Assembly (NCBI GenBank): GCA_004556925.1
Contig: SFFI01000007.1
Span: 58,450 to 122,449, forward strand
Direction of reading: 5' to 3'
Origin: Clostridiales bacterium
GTDB lineage: Bacteria > Bacillota > Clostridia > Saccharofermentanales > DTU023
Length of the DNA stretch: 64,000 bases
The position numbers and the translations under genes were made by a program. The notes beneath the pieces are model-generated. The model did no database searches and was not told the DNA's origin. It saw only the letters and a program-made list of their open reading frames with translations. Shown one piece after another: positions 1-8,455 of this stretch (its first letter is position 1; every line of letters starts with the position of its first letter).

Positions 1-16
1 GTGGTTTCCAAGTTTC

Positions 17-205
17 CTATTCTTCAATGGAAATTGCTTCCACGGGGCACTGGTCCATGGCGTCGTGGACGTCTGCGAGCTGGTTCTCAGTAAATTCCAT
101 GTAGGCTTCCGCCTTGCCATTGGCGTTCATTTGGAAAACGTTAGGGGCAATACCGGCACAGAGGCCACAACCAATACATAAATCTTGATCTACATGTGCT
201 TTCAT
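17..205 (-). CDS. Single-cluster [4Fe-4S] ferredoxin
   Basis: A 62-residue soluble ferredoxin. Three cluster cysteines lie in CIGCGLC (Cys10, Cys13, Cys16) and the fourth is in the CPVEAI motif (Cys53). The residue that would begin a second cluster motif is not cysteine, so one low-potential [4Fe-4S] cluster is expected. It should act as a small one-electron carrier in the cytoplasm. It lies 29 bases downstream of the DUF438/hemerythrin gene on the same strand, so the two are probably co-transcribed. The ribosome site (ggaggaat) is good. The partner oxidoreductase cannot be read from the sequence. Confidence 0.93.
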   Translation of the reverse strand: MKAHVDQDLCIGCGLCAGIAPNVFQMNANGKAEAYMEFTENQLADVHDAMDQCPVEAISIEE

Positions 206-234
206 CTGCTATTCCTCCTTTAACTAGCTTCTTT

Positions 235-1515
235 CTACTCCTGAAAATGATCCTGAGCAAAGCCCATACGTTGGACCGTTTCTAAGGTTCCTAAGTACTT
301 GCCACTAGGATCTCGTACCGCCATATAGCGGACGAGGATAGGTTCGCCCTGTTTTTCCATCCAGATATCCACGCTATCCTTTTCTCCGCTACGGAAATTC
401 TCGATAATCCCTCGAACCATGGGTTCAATTTGGGGTGGGTGGCAGGAGAAAACATCGCGACCAATAGCCATGTCAGGACGCTTGAAGAGTTTATCTCCGT
501 CATTGAAGAAGCAGTTTATGTTATCTGCATCGACAAAGGTCAGTTCCAGAGGAATCGTGTTGAGGACTGCGAGAATTTGTTCTGGTGTCATATGACCGCT
601 GCCCAGGGTAACCATGTCCTGCTTGGTGTTGTCTGTTTGGCTTACTGCTATATGGCTGACTGCCGTTTGGCCACCCACCGTTTTGAGTTCCTCCCGTCTG
701 GCTTCCGCTTCCAGCCATTCGGGGTAACCATCCTTGAGTAGGCTTTCATAGGCCGGTAATTCATAATAAATCCGTATCCAATCCTCTTGGCTAAACTCAC
801 GCAGGCAGAGGGGAAAGAGGATGTTGTTTTCCTTGAACGTCATCTCCTGGACTCGGTCTACTACCGTCTGGAAACGATCACGGAAGTCTAAAATCTTAGC
901 ACCTGCTTCTGCAAGGATTTTAAGTTCATCGCGAATTTCATCATCTACTCCCCACATTACGCCAGCAGGACCCGTATAACCATATTTGCGGTTAAGGAGG
1001 GGATATATGAGATCTCCCTTACAGGAGTAGTGAAGGGCCACTATGGTCAGGTCTTTTGCGGCCGCTTGTAATTGCGATAAGTCACCGTCAGCAGCCAGGG
1101 CTTCCTGGGACTGCTGAACCAGATCCATAATCTTGCGGTTTTCTGCTCGGAAAATATTAACCGGGTGACCGGGAATATCCTGTATGGGCTGGAGTTGCTG
1201 ATTTGCTTTGTCGACCTGGTGGACCGAGGCCTGAACCGCAGCCTCTGCCTGTGCCAACTGCTCAGTACTCGTTACACCGTGGAAAAGCGCCGAGTGGACA
1301 TCGCAAAGTCTTTGCACTTCAGAAATGGGGATGCCACTTTTGATGAGTTCTTGCTCTGCCTTAGCAATTTCTGAAGCGTCAACCCTGCTGAAATTTTGCA
1401 CGAAGTCCGCCCGTACGGACTCCAGGGCTTCACCTTCAACCAAACGGCCCACATAACTTCGCAAGAGCGAGACACGGGCATCGTGATTAGCTTCTATATT
1501 GAATTCAGAATTCAT
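235..1515 (-). CDS. DUF438 / hemerythrin-HHE / PAS domain protein
   Basis: A 426-residue cytoplasmic sensor-like protein of the DUF438 family. An N-terminal helical DUF438 region (about 15-90) precedes a hemerythrin-like HHE domain (about 115-255) with metal-ligand motifs GHPVNIFRAEN, ALHYSCKGDLIYP and, later, FKENNILFPL. A C-terminal PAS-like domain (about 310-420) includes the stretch FVDADNINCFFNDGDKLF. HHE domains bind a di-iron site used to sense or handle oxygen or nitric oxide. The gene precedes a ferredoxin and diverges from a Crp/Fnr regulator, which fits redox or gas sensing. The ligand sensed is inference. Confidence 0.88.
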   Translation of the reverse strand: MNSEFNIEANHDARVSLLRSYVGRLVEGEALESVRADFVQNFSRVDASEIAKAEQELIKSGIPISEVQRLCDVHSALFHGVTSTEQLAQAEAAVQASVHQVDKANQQLQPIQDIPGHPVNIFRAENRKIMDLVQQSQEALAADGDLSQLQAAAKDLTIVALHYSCKGDLIYPLLNRKYGYTGPAGVMWGVDDEIRDELKILAEAGAKILDFRDRFQTVVDRVQEMTFKENNILFPLCLREFSQEDWIRIYYELPAYESLLKDGYPEWLEAEARREELKTVGGQTAVSHIAVSQTDNTKQDMVTLGSGHMTPEQILAVLNTIPLELTFVDADNINCFFNDGDKLFKRPDMAIGRDVFSCHPPQIEPMVRGIIENFRSGEKDSVDIWMEKQGEPILVRYMAVRDPSGKYLGTLETVQRMGFAQDHFQE

Positions 1516-1585
1516 ATGCTCTACTCCTATTCCTTATATTCTCTTGCTCCTCTGCTCCTAAGGTACTAAAATTAACGAACGCTTT

Positions 1586-1603
1586 CCGTGGTTATAACCA
1601 CGG
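1586..1603. promoter_or_regulatory. Perfect 18-bp palindrome in the divergent spacer, candidate Crp/Fnr operator
   Basis: The sequence ccgtggttataaccacgg is an exact 18-bp inverted repeat. It sits between the DUF438 gene (minus) and the Crp/Fnr-family gene (plus). Its symmetry and length suit a dimeric HTH regulator, and the adjacent regulator is the obvious candidate. It does not match the classical FNR (TTGAT-N4-ATCAA) or CRP box. Binding is inference. Confidence 0.5.
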
Positions 1604-1750
1604 ATCAAGAAAAGTGGCAAAATCTGGTTCATAGGTTACGCAGATACCAGTTCACGCCAGCTTTCACCCAGACACTTACATATTAAAATCAGATTAAATT
1701 CTGGCAGGAAAGACTCAGATAAAAACATCCAAGAAAGGAGCAAGATAAAA

Positions 1751-2392
1751 ATGGGAAAAATTCTTTCACCCTTATTCGCAGGCTTAAGCAAAGAAGAATA
1801 CACCGACATGCGTAAGTGCGAATGCCTACAGGAGCAGTCTTTTGATAAGGGAGAGGTTATCTTAACCGCCGGTGATCAAACCATCTATATGGGCTTGATT
1901 CTGTCAGGGCAAGTAAGTATTGAAATCAATAATATCTGGGGTGGGCGCAGCATGTTAAACAAGCTGGGACCGGGCGAAATTTTCGGTGAGAGCTATGCCA
2001 TCACGGGCGAGTCCCTAGTAGTCGAAGCGGTCGCCATCGAAGTTAGTCGCATCCTGATGATCAATATTGCGGGACTCTTTCAAGGCCATCACGCAGACGC
2101 CAACTGGCACAGCAAATTATTGCGTAACGTCCTCCTCCTGTCAGCCCGTAAAAATGTTGCCCTCTCCCAAAGGGCCTTCCTGCTCTCCTTCACAAAAATT
2201 CGTGGTCGCCTGGATGCTTACCTATCTGCTCAGGCCCTAGAAACTGGGCAGAGGGAATTTGATATTCCCTTCAATCGCCAAGAACTGGCCTACTACCTGA
2301 ATGTTGATCGCAGCGCACTCTCCAAGGAATTGATGCGTATGCGTGATGAAGGCCTCATTGAGTTTAACAAGAATCATTTCCGGATTTTGTAA
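1751..2392 (+). CDS. Crp/Fnr family transcriptional regulator
   Basis: A 213-residue regulator. The cyclic-nucleotide-binding-type beta-roll (about 10-125) contains LGPGEIFGESYAI, and a C-terminal winged HTH (about 165-210) contains NRQELAYYLNVDRSALSKEL. The four-cysteine pattern of oxygen-sensing FNR is absent; only two close cysteines occur near the N-terminus (KCECLQ), so the effector is unknown. The start has a strong ribosome site (aaaggag) eight bases upstream. It diverges from the DUF438-ferredoxin pair across a 235-base spacer with a perfect palindrome, so it probably controls that operon and itself. Confidence 0.9.
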   Translation: MGKILSPLFAGLSKEEYTDMRKCECLQEQSFDKGEVILTAGDQTIYMGLILSGQVSIEINNIWGGRSMLNKLGPGEIFGESYAITGESLVVEAVAIEVSRILMINIAGLFQGHHADANWHSKLLRNVLLLSARKNVALSQRAFLLSFTKIRGRLDAYLSAQALETGQREFDIPFNRQELAYYLNVDRSALSKELMRMRDEGLIEFNKNHFRIL

Positions 2393-2463
2393 ATTAAAGA
2401 ATAAGGGGCTGAAAACTATGTAAGTTTGAATGGGCTTAGTCCAGAAATAGATAGAAGGATTAT

Positions 2464-3138
2464 CTACAAGTACTTAGAATGAGGCCCATTGAGCAGGAGT
2501 TCCGCCTCCCGCCAGTTGGGATAATACTGGTTGACCAAAGCTTGAAAGCGTTCACCATGGTCTTTTTCCACTAAATGGACCAGCTCGTGGACCAGGATAT
2601 ATTCCAGGCACTGGGGCGGGTAGGCCGCAAGTTTGGTGCTGAGCCAGATCCGCTTGGCTGTAGGATTGCAGGTTCCCCAGCGGGTTTTCATCTTTTTCAG
2701 TCGGTATTCCTTGGCCTTCAGGCCCGTCCAACTTTCAGCCTTTGCCGTATATAAGGGAAGTTGGGCAGCTAAAACCTGTCGATATAGCTCATGCAAAAGA
2801 GCCTCCTGCGTCTCCCCATTGGCATCCGGATCTAGTTCCAGCACATAAGGCTGGCCTAAGAGTTCAATGGTCTGGCCATTTTGATACCTTTGCCTGGCTT
2901 GGGCAGCTTTGCGGTCTTCTGCTTGCCGGCGAACCTTATCCTGGGATTGCCGGATAAAGGCAATGCGGGATTCCACAAAGTCTATAATCTGGGCATCTGA
3001 AACATAGTAGGGACAGGACACGACAAGCTGGCCATCTGGGGCCTTGACAGTGAGGCGCAAGTTTTTCATGTGGGGCTTGCGGATGACCTGAACAGGGAGA
3101 TCAGAAATTGTCAGTTCTTTGTAACGATATTTAGCCAT
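2464..3138 (-). CDS. YgjP-like (DUF45) zinc metallopeptidase domain protein
   Basis: A 224-residue protein of the YgjP/DUF45 family. The zinc motif HELVH (in YILVHELVHLVEKDHGERF) lies in the C-terminal half, with a third ligand likely in KDHGERF. It is preceded by the family motif MKTRWGTCNP. The N-terminal region is beta-rich (RKPHMKNLRLTVKAPDGQL). Family members are putative SprT-like metal hydrolases whose substrates are mostly unknown. There is no signal peptide, so it is cytoplasmic. It stands alone between a Crp/Fnr gene and a repeat-containing spacer, and context adds no functional clue. Confidence 0.88.
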   Translation of the reverse strand: MAKYRYKELTISDLPVQVIRKPHMKNLRLTVKAPDGQLVVSCPYYVSDAQIIDFVESRIAFIRQSQDKVRRQAEDRKAAQARQRYQNGQTIELLGQPYVLELDPDANGETQEALLHELYRQVLAAQLPLYTAKAESWTGLKAKEYRLKKMKTRWGTCNPTAKRIWLSTKLAAYPPQCLEYILVHELVHLVEKDHGERFQALVNQYYPNWREAELLLNGPHSKYL

Positions 3139-3182
3139 AAATCCTTATTTTGCAATTACATTCGCCCAGGCAACTATACCTC

Positions 3183-3246
3183 CTAACTTGCTTACAAATT
3201 AGAATAATAAAAATCTCATACCTGCTAACTTGCTTACAAATCAGAA
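3183..3246. repeat. Two direct copies of a 22-bp repeat
   Basis: Two near-identical 22-base copies (3183-3204 and 3225-3246) of a motif built around acttgcttacaaat stand 42 bases apart. The reverse complement (attTGTAAGcaagt) resembles the gcaaacttgtaagaaaatcc repeat seen at 38887 and 63876, so this may be a degenerate member of that dispersed family. Confidence 0.6.
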
Positions 3247-3261
3247 AAACCAAAGTACAGA

Positions 3262-3304
3262 ATAAAAAGGAAAAGAGTGCCCCCGTAGACGGAGTGAGGG
3301 GCAC
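3262..3304 (-). terminator. Rho-independent terminator of the DUF362 gene
   Basis: Read on the minus strand, a stem of GTGCCCC (3304-3298) pairs with GGGGCAC (3283-3277) and is followed by the T-rich run tcttttccttttt. It lies just downstream of the DUF362 gene's stop codon on that strand. Confidence 0.7.
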
Positions 3305-3330
3305 CCGGAGTCCAAGAATAACAAGCAAGG

Positions 3331-4449
3331 CTAGATCTTGATTAGTTCGTAATTTTGCGTGCCCATACCCAGCTCTTCCGCGTGACTCAGGCAGGTTTCC
3401 CAGTCCGTGTCAGGGAAGATATTCTTAAAGTGGTCGTGCAGGTCTTCCTTGCTCTCGGCCAGCATGGAGTTGGGCAGGGCTTGGGCGGCGTTGACCAGGT
3501 CAGCACAGGCACGGTCCAAAGCAACTGGGTCGAAAGAGGCCAGCATGCCAAGGTCAGGCACGATCGGGGCATCGTTTTCTGGGTGACAGTCGCAGTAAGG
3601 CGAGACGTCCTGGATAATGCTGATGTGGAAATGGGGCCGGTCTTTTAAGACAGCCCAGGCGTACTCAGCCATCCGCTCATTCAAAATAATATTGGAATTG
3701 CTGTCGATAGGATGGATGGCATCGTAATTGCAGGAGCCGATACAGCGTCCGCAGCCTACGCACTTATCCGTGTCGATGAAGGCCTTTTTATTGGGGAAGG
3801 AAATGGCCCCGTGGGCGCAGTTGCGGAAACAGGCCGCGCAAGCAACACAATTGTCTTGGTTAACCACCGGCTTACCCCCATAGTGCATTTCCATTTTTCC
3901 GGCCCGGGAACCGCAGCCCATGCCAATATTTTTGATCGCACCACCAAAGCCCGTAGATTCATGGCCCTTGAAGTGGTTTAAGGAGATAAAAACGTCGGCA
4001 TCCATGATGGCCGTGCCGATTTTCGCGCTTTTAATATGCTTAATATGTTCGCCCTCAAGAGGAATCTCGCGCTCGTCAGTGCCCTTGAGCCCATCTCCGA
4101 TAATGACTTGGCAGCCCGTAGATAAAACGCTAAAGCCATTTTCCTGAGCGGCACCCAGGTGTTCTAGGGCATTCTTCCTCCGGCCAACATAGAGGGTGTT
4201 GCAGTCGGTCAGGAAAGGAAGGCCGCCTAGCTTTTTAACCTCATCCGCCACACACTTGGCGTAGTTAGGCCGCAAAAAGGCCAGGTTACCAGGCTCCCCA
4301 AAGTGCATCTTGATGGCAGCAAATTTCTTCTGAAAATTAATTTGCCCAAGGCCGGCTTCTCGGATCAGACGAGTTAGCTTAGCGGGCACATTCTCCTCAA
4401 AGCTTGTGCGAAAATTTGTAAAATAAACTTGCAATTTTTCTTGTGACAT
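3331..4449 (-). CDS. DUF362 domain iron-sulfur protein
   Basis: A 372-residue protein with an N-terminal DUF362 region and an internal two-cluster ferredoxin domain (about 212-265). The cluster motifs are CVACAACFRNCAHG and CVGCGRCIGSCNYDA, giving two [4Fe-4S] sites. The chosen ATG (MSQEKLQ) has a gggagg ribosome site six bases upstream; an earlier in-frame start 48 bases upstream has none. DUF362 proteins often carry such ferredoxin modules but have no settled function. The protein is cytoplasmic (no signal) and stands alone, with a terminator downstream. A redox role is inference from the clusters. Confidence 0.88.
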   Translation of the reverse strand: MSQEKLQVYFTNFRTSFEENVPAKLTRLIREAGLGQINFQKKFAAIKMHFGEPGNLAFLRPNYAKCVADEVKKLGGLPFLTDCNTLYVGRRKNALEHLGAAQENGFSVLSTGCQVIIGDGLKGTDEREIPLEGEHIKHIKSAKIGTAIMDADVFISLNHFKGHESTGFGGAIKNIGMGCGSRAGKMEMHYGGKPVVNQDNCVACAACFRNCAHGAISFPNKKAFIDTDKCVGCGRCIGSCNYDAIHPIDSNSNIILNERMAEYAWAVLKDRPHFHISIIQDVSPYCDCHPENDAPIVPDLGMLASFDPVALDRACADLVNAAQALPNSMLAESKEDLHDHFKNIFPDTDWETCLSHAEELGMGTQNYELIKI

Positions 4450-4739
4450 ATTTCCCTCCCATAGCATGCAATAAGGCCCGAAGGCTGAAGCTGTCAAGGA
4501 TTATTTGCCCTTCAATATTGCCTGTTGAGCCAGGCCCAGGTCAAGTTAGCAGGAGTCAATTTTTTTCGCCACACTTAGCGACTATTGTCCAAATCATTTA
4601 GACTTGGGGCAGGTTACAATGCCGTCATAGCTAGGGATAGGTATTCATAGCTAAATTTATAAAATATGTTACTTGCTCTCTGCCCAGTTAAGCTAGCCCG
4701 CTGGCTACTGAGGCCCAGCAGTAAGTGAGAGGAGGTGTT
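4450..4739. other. 290-bp divergent intergenic region, no gene seen
   Basis: This spacer separates the divergent DUF362 and ftsH-like genes and should hold both promoters. It has AT-rich tracts (a run of seven T near 4559, and tttataaaatatg near 4655) that could provide -10 elements. I see no convincing -35/-10 pair, stem-loop or riboswitch. Confidence 0.4.
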
Positions 4740-6593
4740 ATGGCAGAAAAGAACTTTAGGCATAACTCACAGGACCCTCAGGGCCCCTCGCCCCGCCGTC
4801 CCAGAAAGTCTTTGCTCTACTACTATTGTGTAGTTTCTATCATTGTTGTTTTATTTAATATGTTAGTCATGCCCTTCGTGGAGGAAAAACAGGTCGAATT
4901 GGTCAGCTACTCCGACTTTCTGACCCAGCTAGACCAGGGGGAGGTATCTAAGGTCCAGATCGCCGATAACCAGATCCTCTATAAAACAAAGACCGACGGC
5001 TTAACCAAGATCCATAAAACCGGCTTGGTGGATGACCCCAGCTTGGTCCAGCGGCTGGAAGACCAGAAGGTTGATTTTGCCGCAGTGATACCTGAAACGC
5101 CCAGCATTTTTCTCAGTATTTTTGCCTCCTACATCCTGCCTATCCTCATCTTCTTCTGGCTTGGCAACATGCTGAATAAGCGCATGATGGGCCGGATGGG
5201 GGCTTCTGGCCTGAATATTTACGGCAAGTCCGGAGCCAAGCTCTACAAACCAGAAGAGGGCGAAAAAAACTTCGCGGACGTGGCTGGCCAAGAAGAAGCC
5301 AAGGAATCCCTGCAGGAAATTATCGACTACTTAAACCAGCCAGAGAAATTCCAAAAAGTGGGTGCCCAATGTCCTAAGGGGGTCCTCCTGGTAGGCCCTC
5401 CGGGTACGGGGAAAACTTTGATCGCCAAGGCCGTCGCCGGCGAAGCCCATGTCCCCTTCTACTCCATCTCCGGGTCAGAATTTGTTGAAATGTTTGTCGG
5501 TCGGGGGGCCGCCAAGGTCCGTGACCTCTTTGAGGAAGCTGGCAAGCATGCCCCTTGTATCGTCTTTATTGACGAGATCGACACCATTGGTAAGTCCCGC
5601 GACAACCAGATGGCCACTAACGACGAACGCGAGCAGACCCTCAACCAGCTCTTGACCGAAATGGACGGTTTTGGGGCCAATAAGGGGGTTATCATCTTGG
5701 CCGCAACCAACCGGCCAGAGGTCTTAGACCCCGCCTTGCTCCGACCTGGGCGTTTTGACCGCCAAGTCCGTATGGAGCTGCCTGACCTGCAAGGCAGAGA
5801 AGATATTCTCAAGGTCCACCTGCGCCGGGTCCAAACCGCCGACCCCATTGACTATAACCTGATCGCCCGCATGACCTCCGGAGCCTCGGGAGCCGATGTC
5901 GCCAACATGGTCAATGAGGCCGCCTTGCGGGCTGTCCGCCATGGCCGCGACAAAGTCACCACCGAAGACCTGGTAGAGTCCATTGAAACCGTCATCGCCG
6001 GTGCCCAAAAGAAGAACTCCATTATGTCCGACGAGGAAAAGAAGATTGTCTCCTACCACGAAATCGGCCACGCCCTGGTCGCCGCCTTGCAAAAGGGCGC
6101 TGCGCCTGTGACAAAAATCACCATTATCCCCCGGACCTCCGGCGCCCTGGGCTACACCATGCAGGTAGAGGAGAACGAAAAAGTCCTCATGTCCCGCAGG
6201 GATGCCCTCAACCAGATTGAAACCCTGGTAGGCGGCCGGGCTGCAGAAGAAGTGGTCTTTGGTGAAATCACCACCGGAGCCGCCAATGATATTGAAAAAG
6301 CCACCCAGCTCGCCAAGCAGATGGTCACCCGCTACGGCATGTCCGACAAGTTTGGCATGATGCAGCTGGAGTCCGGCGGTAGCCAATACCTAGGCGGCCA
6401 AGGTCAAATGACCTGCTCACCCGAAACCAGCTACCAGGTCGACCAGGAGGTCCTCCAGATTATCAGCTCCTCCTACGACAAGGCCAAGCAGGTTATGATC
6501 GACAACCGAGATAAACTCGACCAGCTGGCAGACCACCTTTACCAGGCAGAAACCATCACGGGCGAGGAATTCATGGAGATTTTGGCCCAATAA
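4740..6593 (+). CDS. ftsH: FtsH-like membrane AAA+ zinc metalloprotease
   Basis: A 617-residue FtsH family protease. Two N-terminal membrane segments (about 25-45 and 118-137) flank a short external domain. The AAA domain has Walker A GPPGTGKT (about 219), Walker B IVFIDEIDTI, and the second region of homology (ATNRPEVLDPALLRPGRFDR). The protease zinc motif is HEIGH (about 440). The usual FtsH motif is HEAGH and the usual pore sequence FVGVGASRVR; here it is FVGRGAAKVR, so this may be a secondary FtsH paralogue. ATG at 4740 follows gaggaggtg; an in-frame GTG 15 bases earlier overlaps that ribosome site. It degrades membrane and regulatory proteins. Confidence 0.92.
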   Translation: MAEKNFRHNSQDPQGPSPRRPRKSLLYYYCVVSIIVVLFNMLVMPFVEEKQVELVSYSDFLTQLDQGEVSKVQIADNQILYKTKTDGLTKIHKTGLVDDPSLVQRLEDQKVDFAAVIPETPSIFLSIFASYILPILIFFWLGNMLNKRMMGRMGASGLNIYGKSGAKLYKPEEGEKNFADVAGQEEAKESLQEIIDYLNQPEKFQKVGAQCPKGVLLVGPPGTGKTLIAKAVAGEAHVPFYSISGSEFVEMFVGRGAAKVRDLFEEAGKHAPCIVFIDEIDTIGKSRDNQMATNDEREQTLNQLLTEMDGFGANKGVIILAATNRPEVLDPALLRPGRFDRQVRMELPDLQGREDILKVHLRRVQTADPIDYNLIARMTSGASGADVANMVNEAALRAVRHGRDKVTTEDLVESIETVIAGAQKKNSIMSDEEKKIVSYHEIGHALVAALQKGAAPVTKITIIPRTSGALGYTMQVEENEKVLMSRRDALNQIETLVGGRAAEEVVFGEITTGAANDIEKATQLAKQMVTRYGMSDKFGMMQLESGGSQYLGGQGQMTCSPETSYQVDQEVLQIISSSYDKAKQVMIDNRDKLDQLADHLYQAETITGEEFMEILAQ

Positions 6594-6636
6594 AATACTG
6601 GAACGAAGCATCAAAAAGAGCGGAGGAAGAAAGTTT

Positions 6637-8001
6637 ATGAGTTTTTCTGATAGTTTGAAGTTATGGGGTTTCCAGCAGGTCTTGCACTACATTCACAAGG
6701 AACCGCAAGCCAATATGGAAAAGGCCGTTGGCATCGCACGTAAACTGGCACCTGGAGAATATAAGCATCAAGTGGACGCTGTAGAGGATGTCATTAAAGA
6801 CCAGGACAGCGCCAACCACCAGTTTGTCATGAAGATTCTGGAGCAGACGGACGAAAAGGTCTTTGATACCTTTGCCACGAACTTTATGATGGGATCGCTT
6901 CTCTCGGCCGAAACCCAGAAAAAGGCGAAAGAAAAGTACCAGTGCAATGTGCCCTGGACTATCCTCCTTGACCCTACCACGTCCTGCAATCTGAAGTGTG
7001 TAGGCTGTTGGGCCGCCGAATACGGCAAAAGTCTCAACCTCTCCCTAGAGGAAATCGACAGCATTATTGAACAAGGCAAGGAACTGGGCATCTATTTCTA
7101 TATCTTTACCGGTGGTGAGCCCCTGGTCCGCAAAAAGGATATTATTGAGATCTGCCGTAAGCACAAAGAATGTGAGTTCCTCATGTTTACCAACGGCACC
7201 CTGATTGATGAGGAATTTGCGGATACCATGCTGGAGCTGGCCAACCTCGTACCTGCCTTGTCTATTGAAGGGTCAGAAGAAACCACCGATGCCCGCCGCG
7301 GCGAGGGTTGCTACCAAAAAGTCCTGAAGGCCATGGACATTCTCCGCGCCCGTAAACTCCCCTTTGGCGTTTCCATCTGCTACACCGCTCAAAACTATAA
7401 GGCTGTAACCAGCGAAGAATTTGTCGATTTCATCATCGACAAGGGGGCCTTGTTTGCCTGGTACTTCCACTTTATGCCTGTGGGCAATGACACCAGCTCT
7501 GACCTGCTTTTGTCCCCAGACCAGCGGGAACACGTTTTCCGCACCCTCCGGGGCTACCGCACCAAAAAACAGATTTTCTTCATGGACTTCCAAAATGACG
7601 GGCAATATGTAGGCGGCTGCATTGCCGGCGGCCGGACCTACCTGCATATCAACGCGAACGGAGACGTCGAGCCCTGCGTTTTCATCCACTATTCCGACTC
7701 TAATATCCGGGAGAAGACTTTGATTGAGGCCCTGCAGTCCCCGCTCTTTATGGCCTACAAGGAAGGCCAACCTTTTAACCAAAATATGCTGCAACCCTGT
7801 CCTATGCTGGAGAACCCGAAACTTCTGCGGGAGATCGTGCAAAAGACCGGCGCAGCATCCACGGACATTCTGGAACAAGAGAGCGTTGAACATCTCTGTG
7901 CCAAGTGCGACGACTACGCCGCAGCCTGGGCCCCCAAGGCTGATGAACTCTGGGAAGAAGAGAAGGCCCATATTGCGGCACAGTCAGCCCAGGCCAAATA
8001 G
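6637..8001 (+). CDS. Radical SAM protein with C-terminal cysteine-rich (SPASM-like) region
   Basis: A 454-residue radical SAM enzyme. The signature CNLKCVGC gives Cys117, Cys121 and Cys124 for the SAM-binding [4Fe-4S] cluster, followed by the FTGGEPLVRK glycine motif. The C-terminal part has further cysteines (GGCIAGGRTY, VEPCVFIHY, QPCPMLEN, LCAKCDDYA), typical of a SPASM-like auxiliary-cluster region. An N-terminal helical region of about 95 residues precedes the barrel. The ribosome site gcggagga lies upstream of ATG. It begins 43 bases after the ftsH-like stop, so co-transcription is possible. Substrate unknown: no precursor peptide is visible nearby. Confidence 0.85.
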   Translation: MSFSDSLKLWGFQQVLHYIHKEPQANMEKAVGIARKLAPGEYKHQVDAVEDVIKDQDSANHQFVMKILEQTDEKVFDTFATNFMMGSLLSAETQKKAKEKYQCNVPWTILLDPTTSCNLKCVGCWAAEYGKSLNLSLEEIDSIIEQGKELGIYFYIFTGGEPLVRKKDIIEICRKHKECEFLMFTNGTLIDEEFADTMLELANLVPALSIEGSEETTDARRGEGCYQKVLKAMDILRARKLPFGVSICYTAQNYKAVTSEEFVDFIIDKGALFAWYFHFMPVGNDTSSDLLLSPDQREHVFRTLRGYRTKKQIFFMDFQNDGQYVGGCIAGGRTYLHINANGDVEPCVFIHYSDSNIREKTLIEALQSPLFMAYKEGQPFNQNMLQPCPMLENPKLLREIVQKTGAASTDILEQESVEHLCAKCDDYAAAWAPKADELWEEEKAHIAAQSAQAK

Positions 8002-8075
8002 GGCCTCTCTTCTGTCAATCGCTCAGATTTTCTTGCGAATTTGTAAGGTCAGTAAGAGCGCTAGCGGCAAGCAGG

Positions 8076-8291
8076 TTATACTTTGTCCTGCTTGCGGCTA
8101 GCGGTTGGGCAAGAACTGCAAGCGGCGGACGACGCGCACCCGGAGCAGCCTGCACAGCCCGAGCATGACGAGCAGCCTGACTGGCCCCTAGCCTTCAGTT
8201 TTTGGTAGCGGACAAGCACCCCGATGGCCAGGGCCACGACGATGCCAATAACTAAGATATTACCAAGATTATCTTTTAAGAATTCAATCAT
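8076..8291 (-). CDS. FeoB-associated cysteine-rich membrane protein
   Basis: A 71-residue protein with one N-terminal membrane helix (ILVIGIVVALAIGVLV, about 12-27), then a basic stretch and a cluster of eight cysteines in SGCSSCSGCAGCSGC and the following ASSAACSSCPT. This is the architecture of the small FeoB-associated Cys-rich proteins. It lies on the same strand, 164 bases downstream of the second feoB, at the end of the feo operon. It is probably a membrane accessory of ferrous iron uptake; the role of the cysteines is not established. Confidence 0.85.
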   Translation of the reverse strand: MIEFLKDNLGNILVIGIVVALAIGVLVRYQKLKARGQSGCSSCSGCAGCSGCASSAACSSCPTASRKQDKV

Positions 8292-8455
8292 TTAAGTTAC
8301 TGCTTTCTAGCAAGACTTTGATAGAAATTTCCCAAGCCACCTAGCTTATGGGGGCAGGCGGCTTGGGTTCTAGACTTCATGCTGGAGGATCAGCTGAGGG
8401 TTTGGAAGACCAGCTTATGGGCTTGAAGGATCCCGAAAGGCCAGGGCATGAAAGC

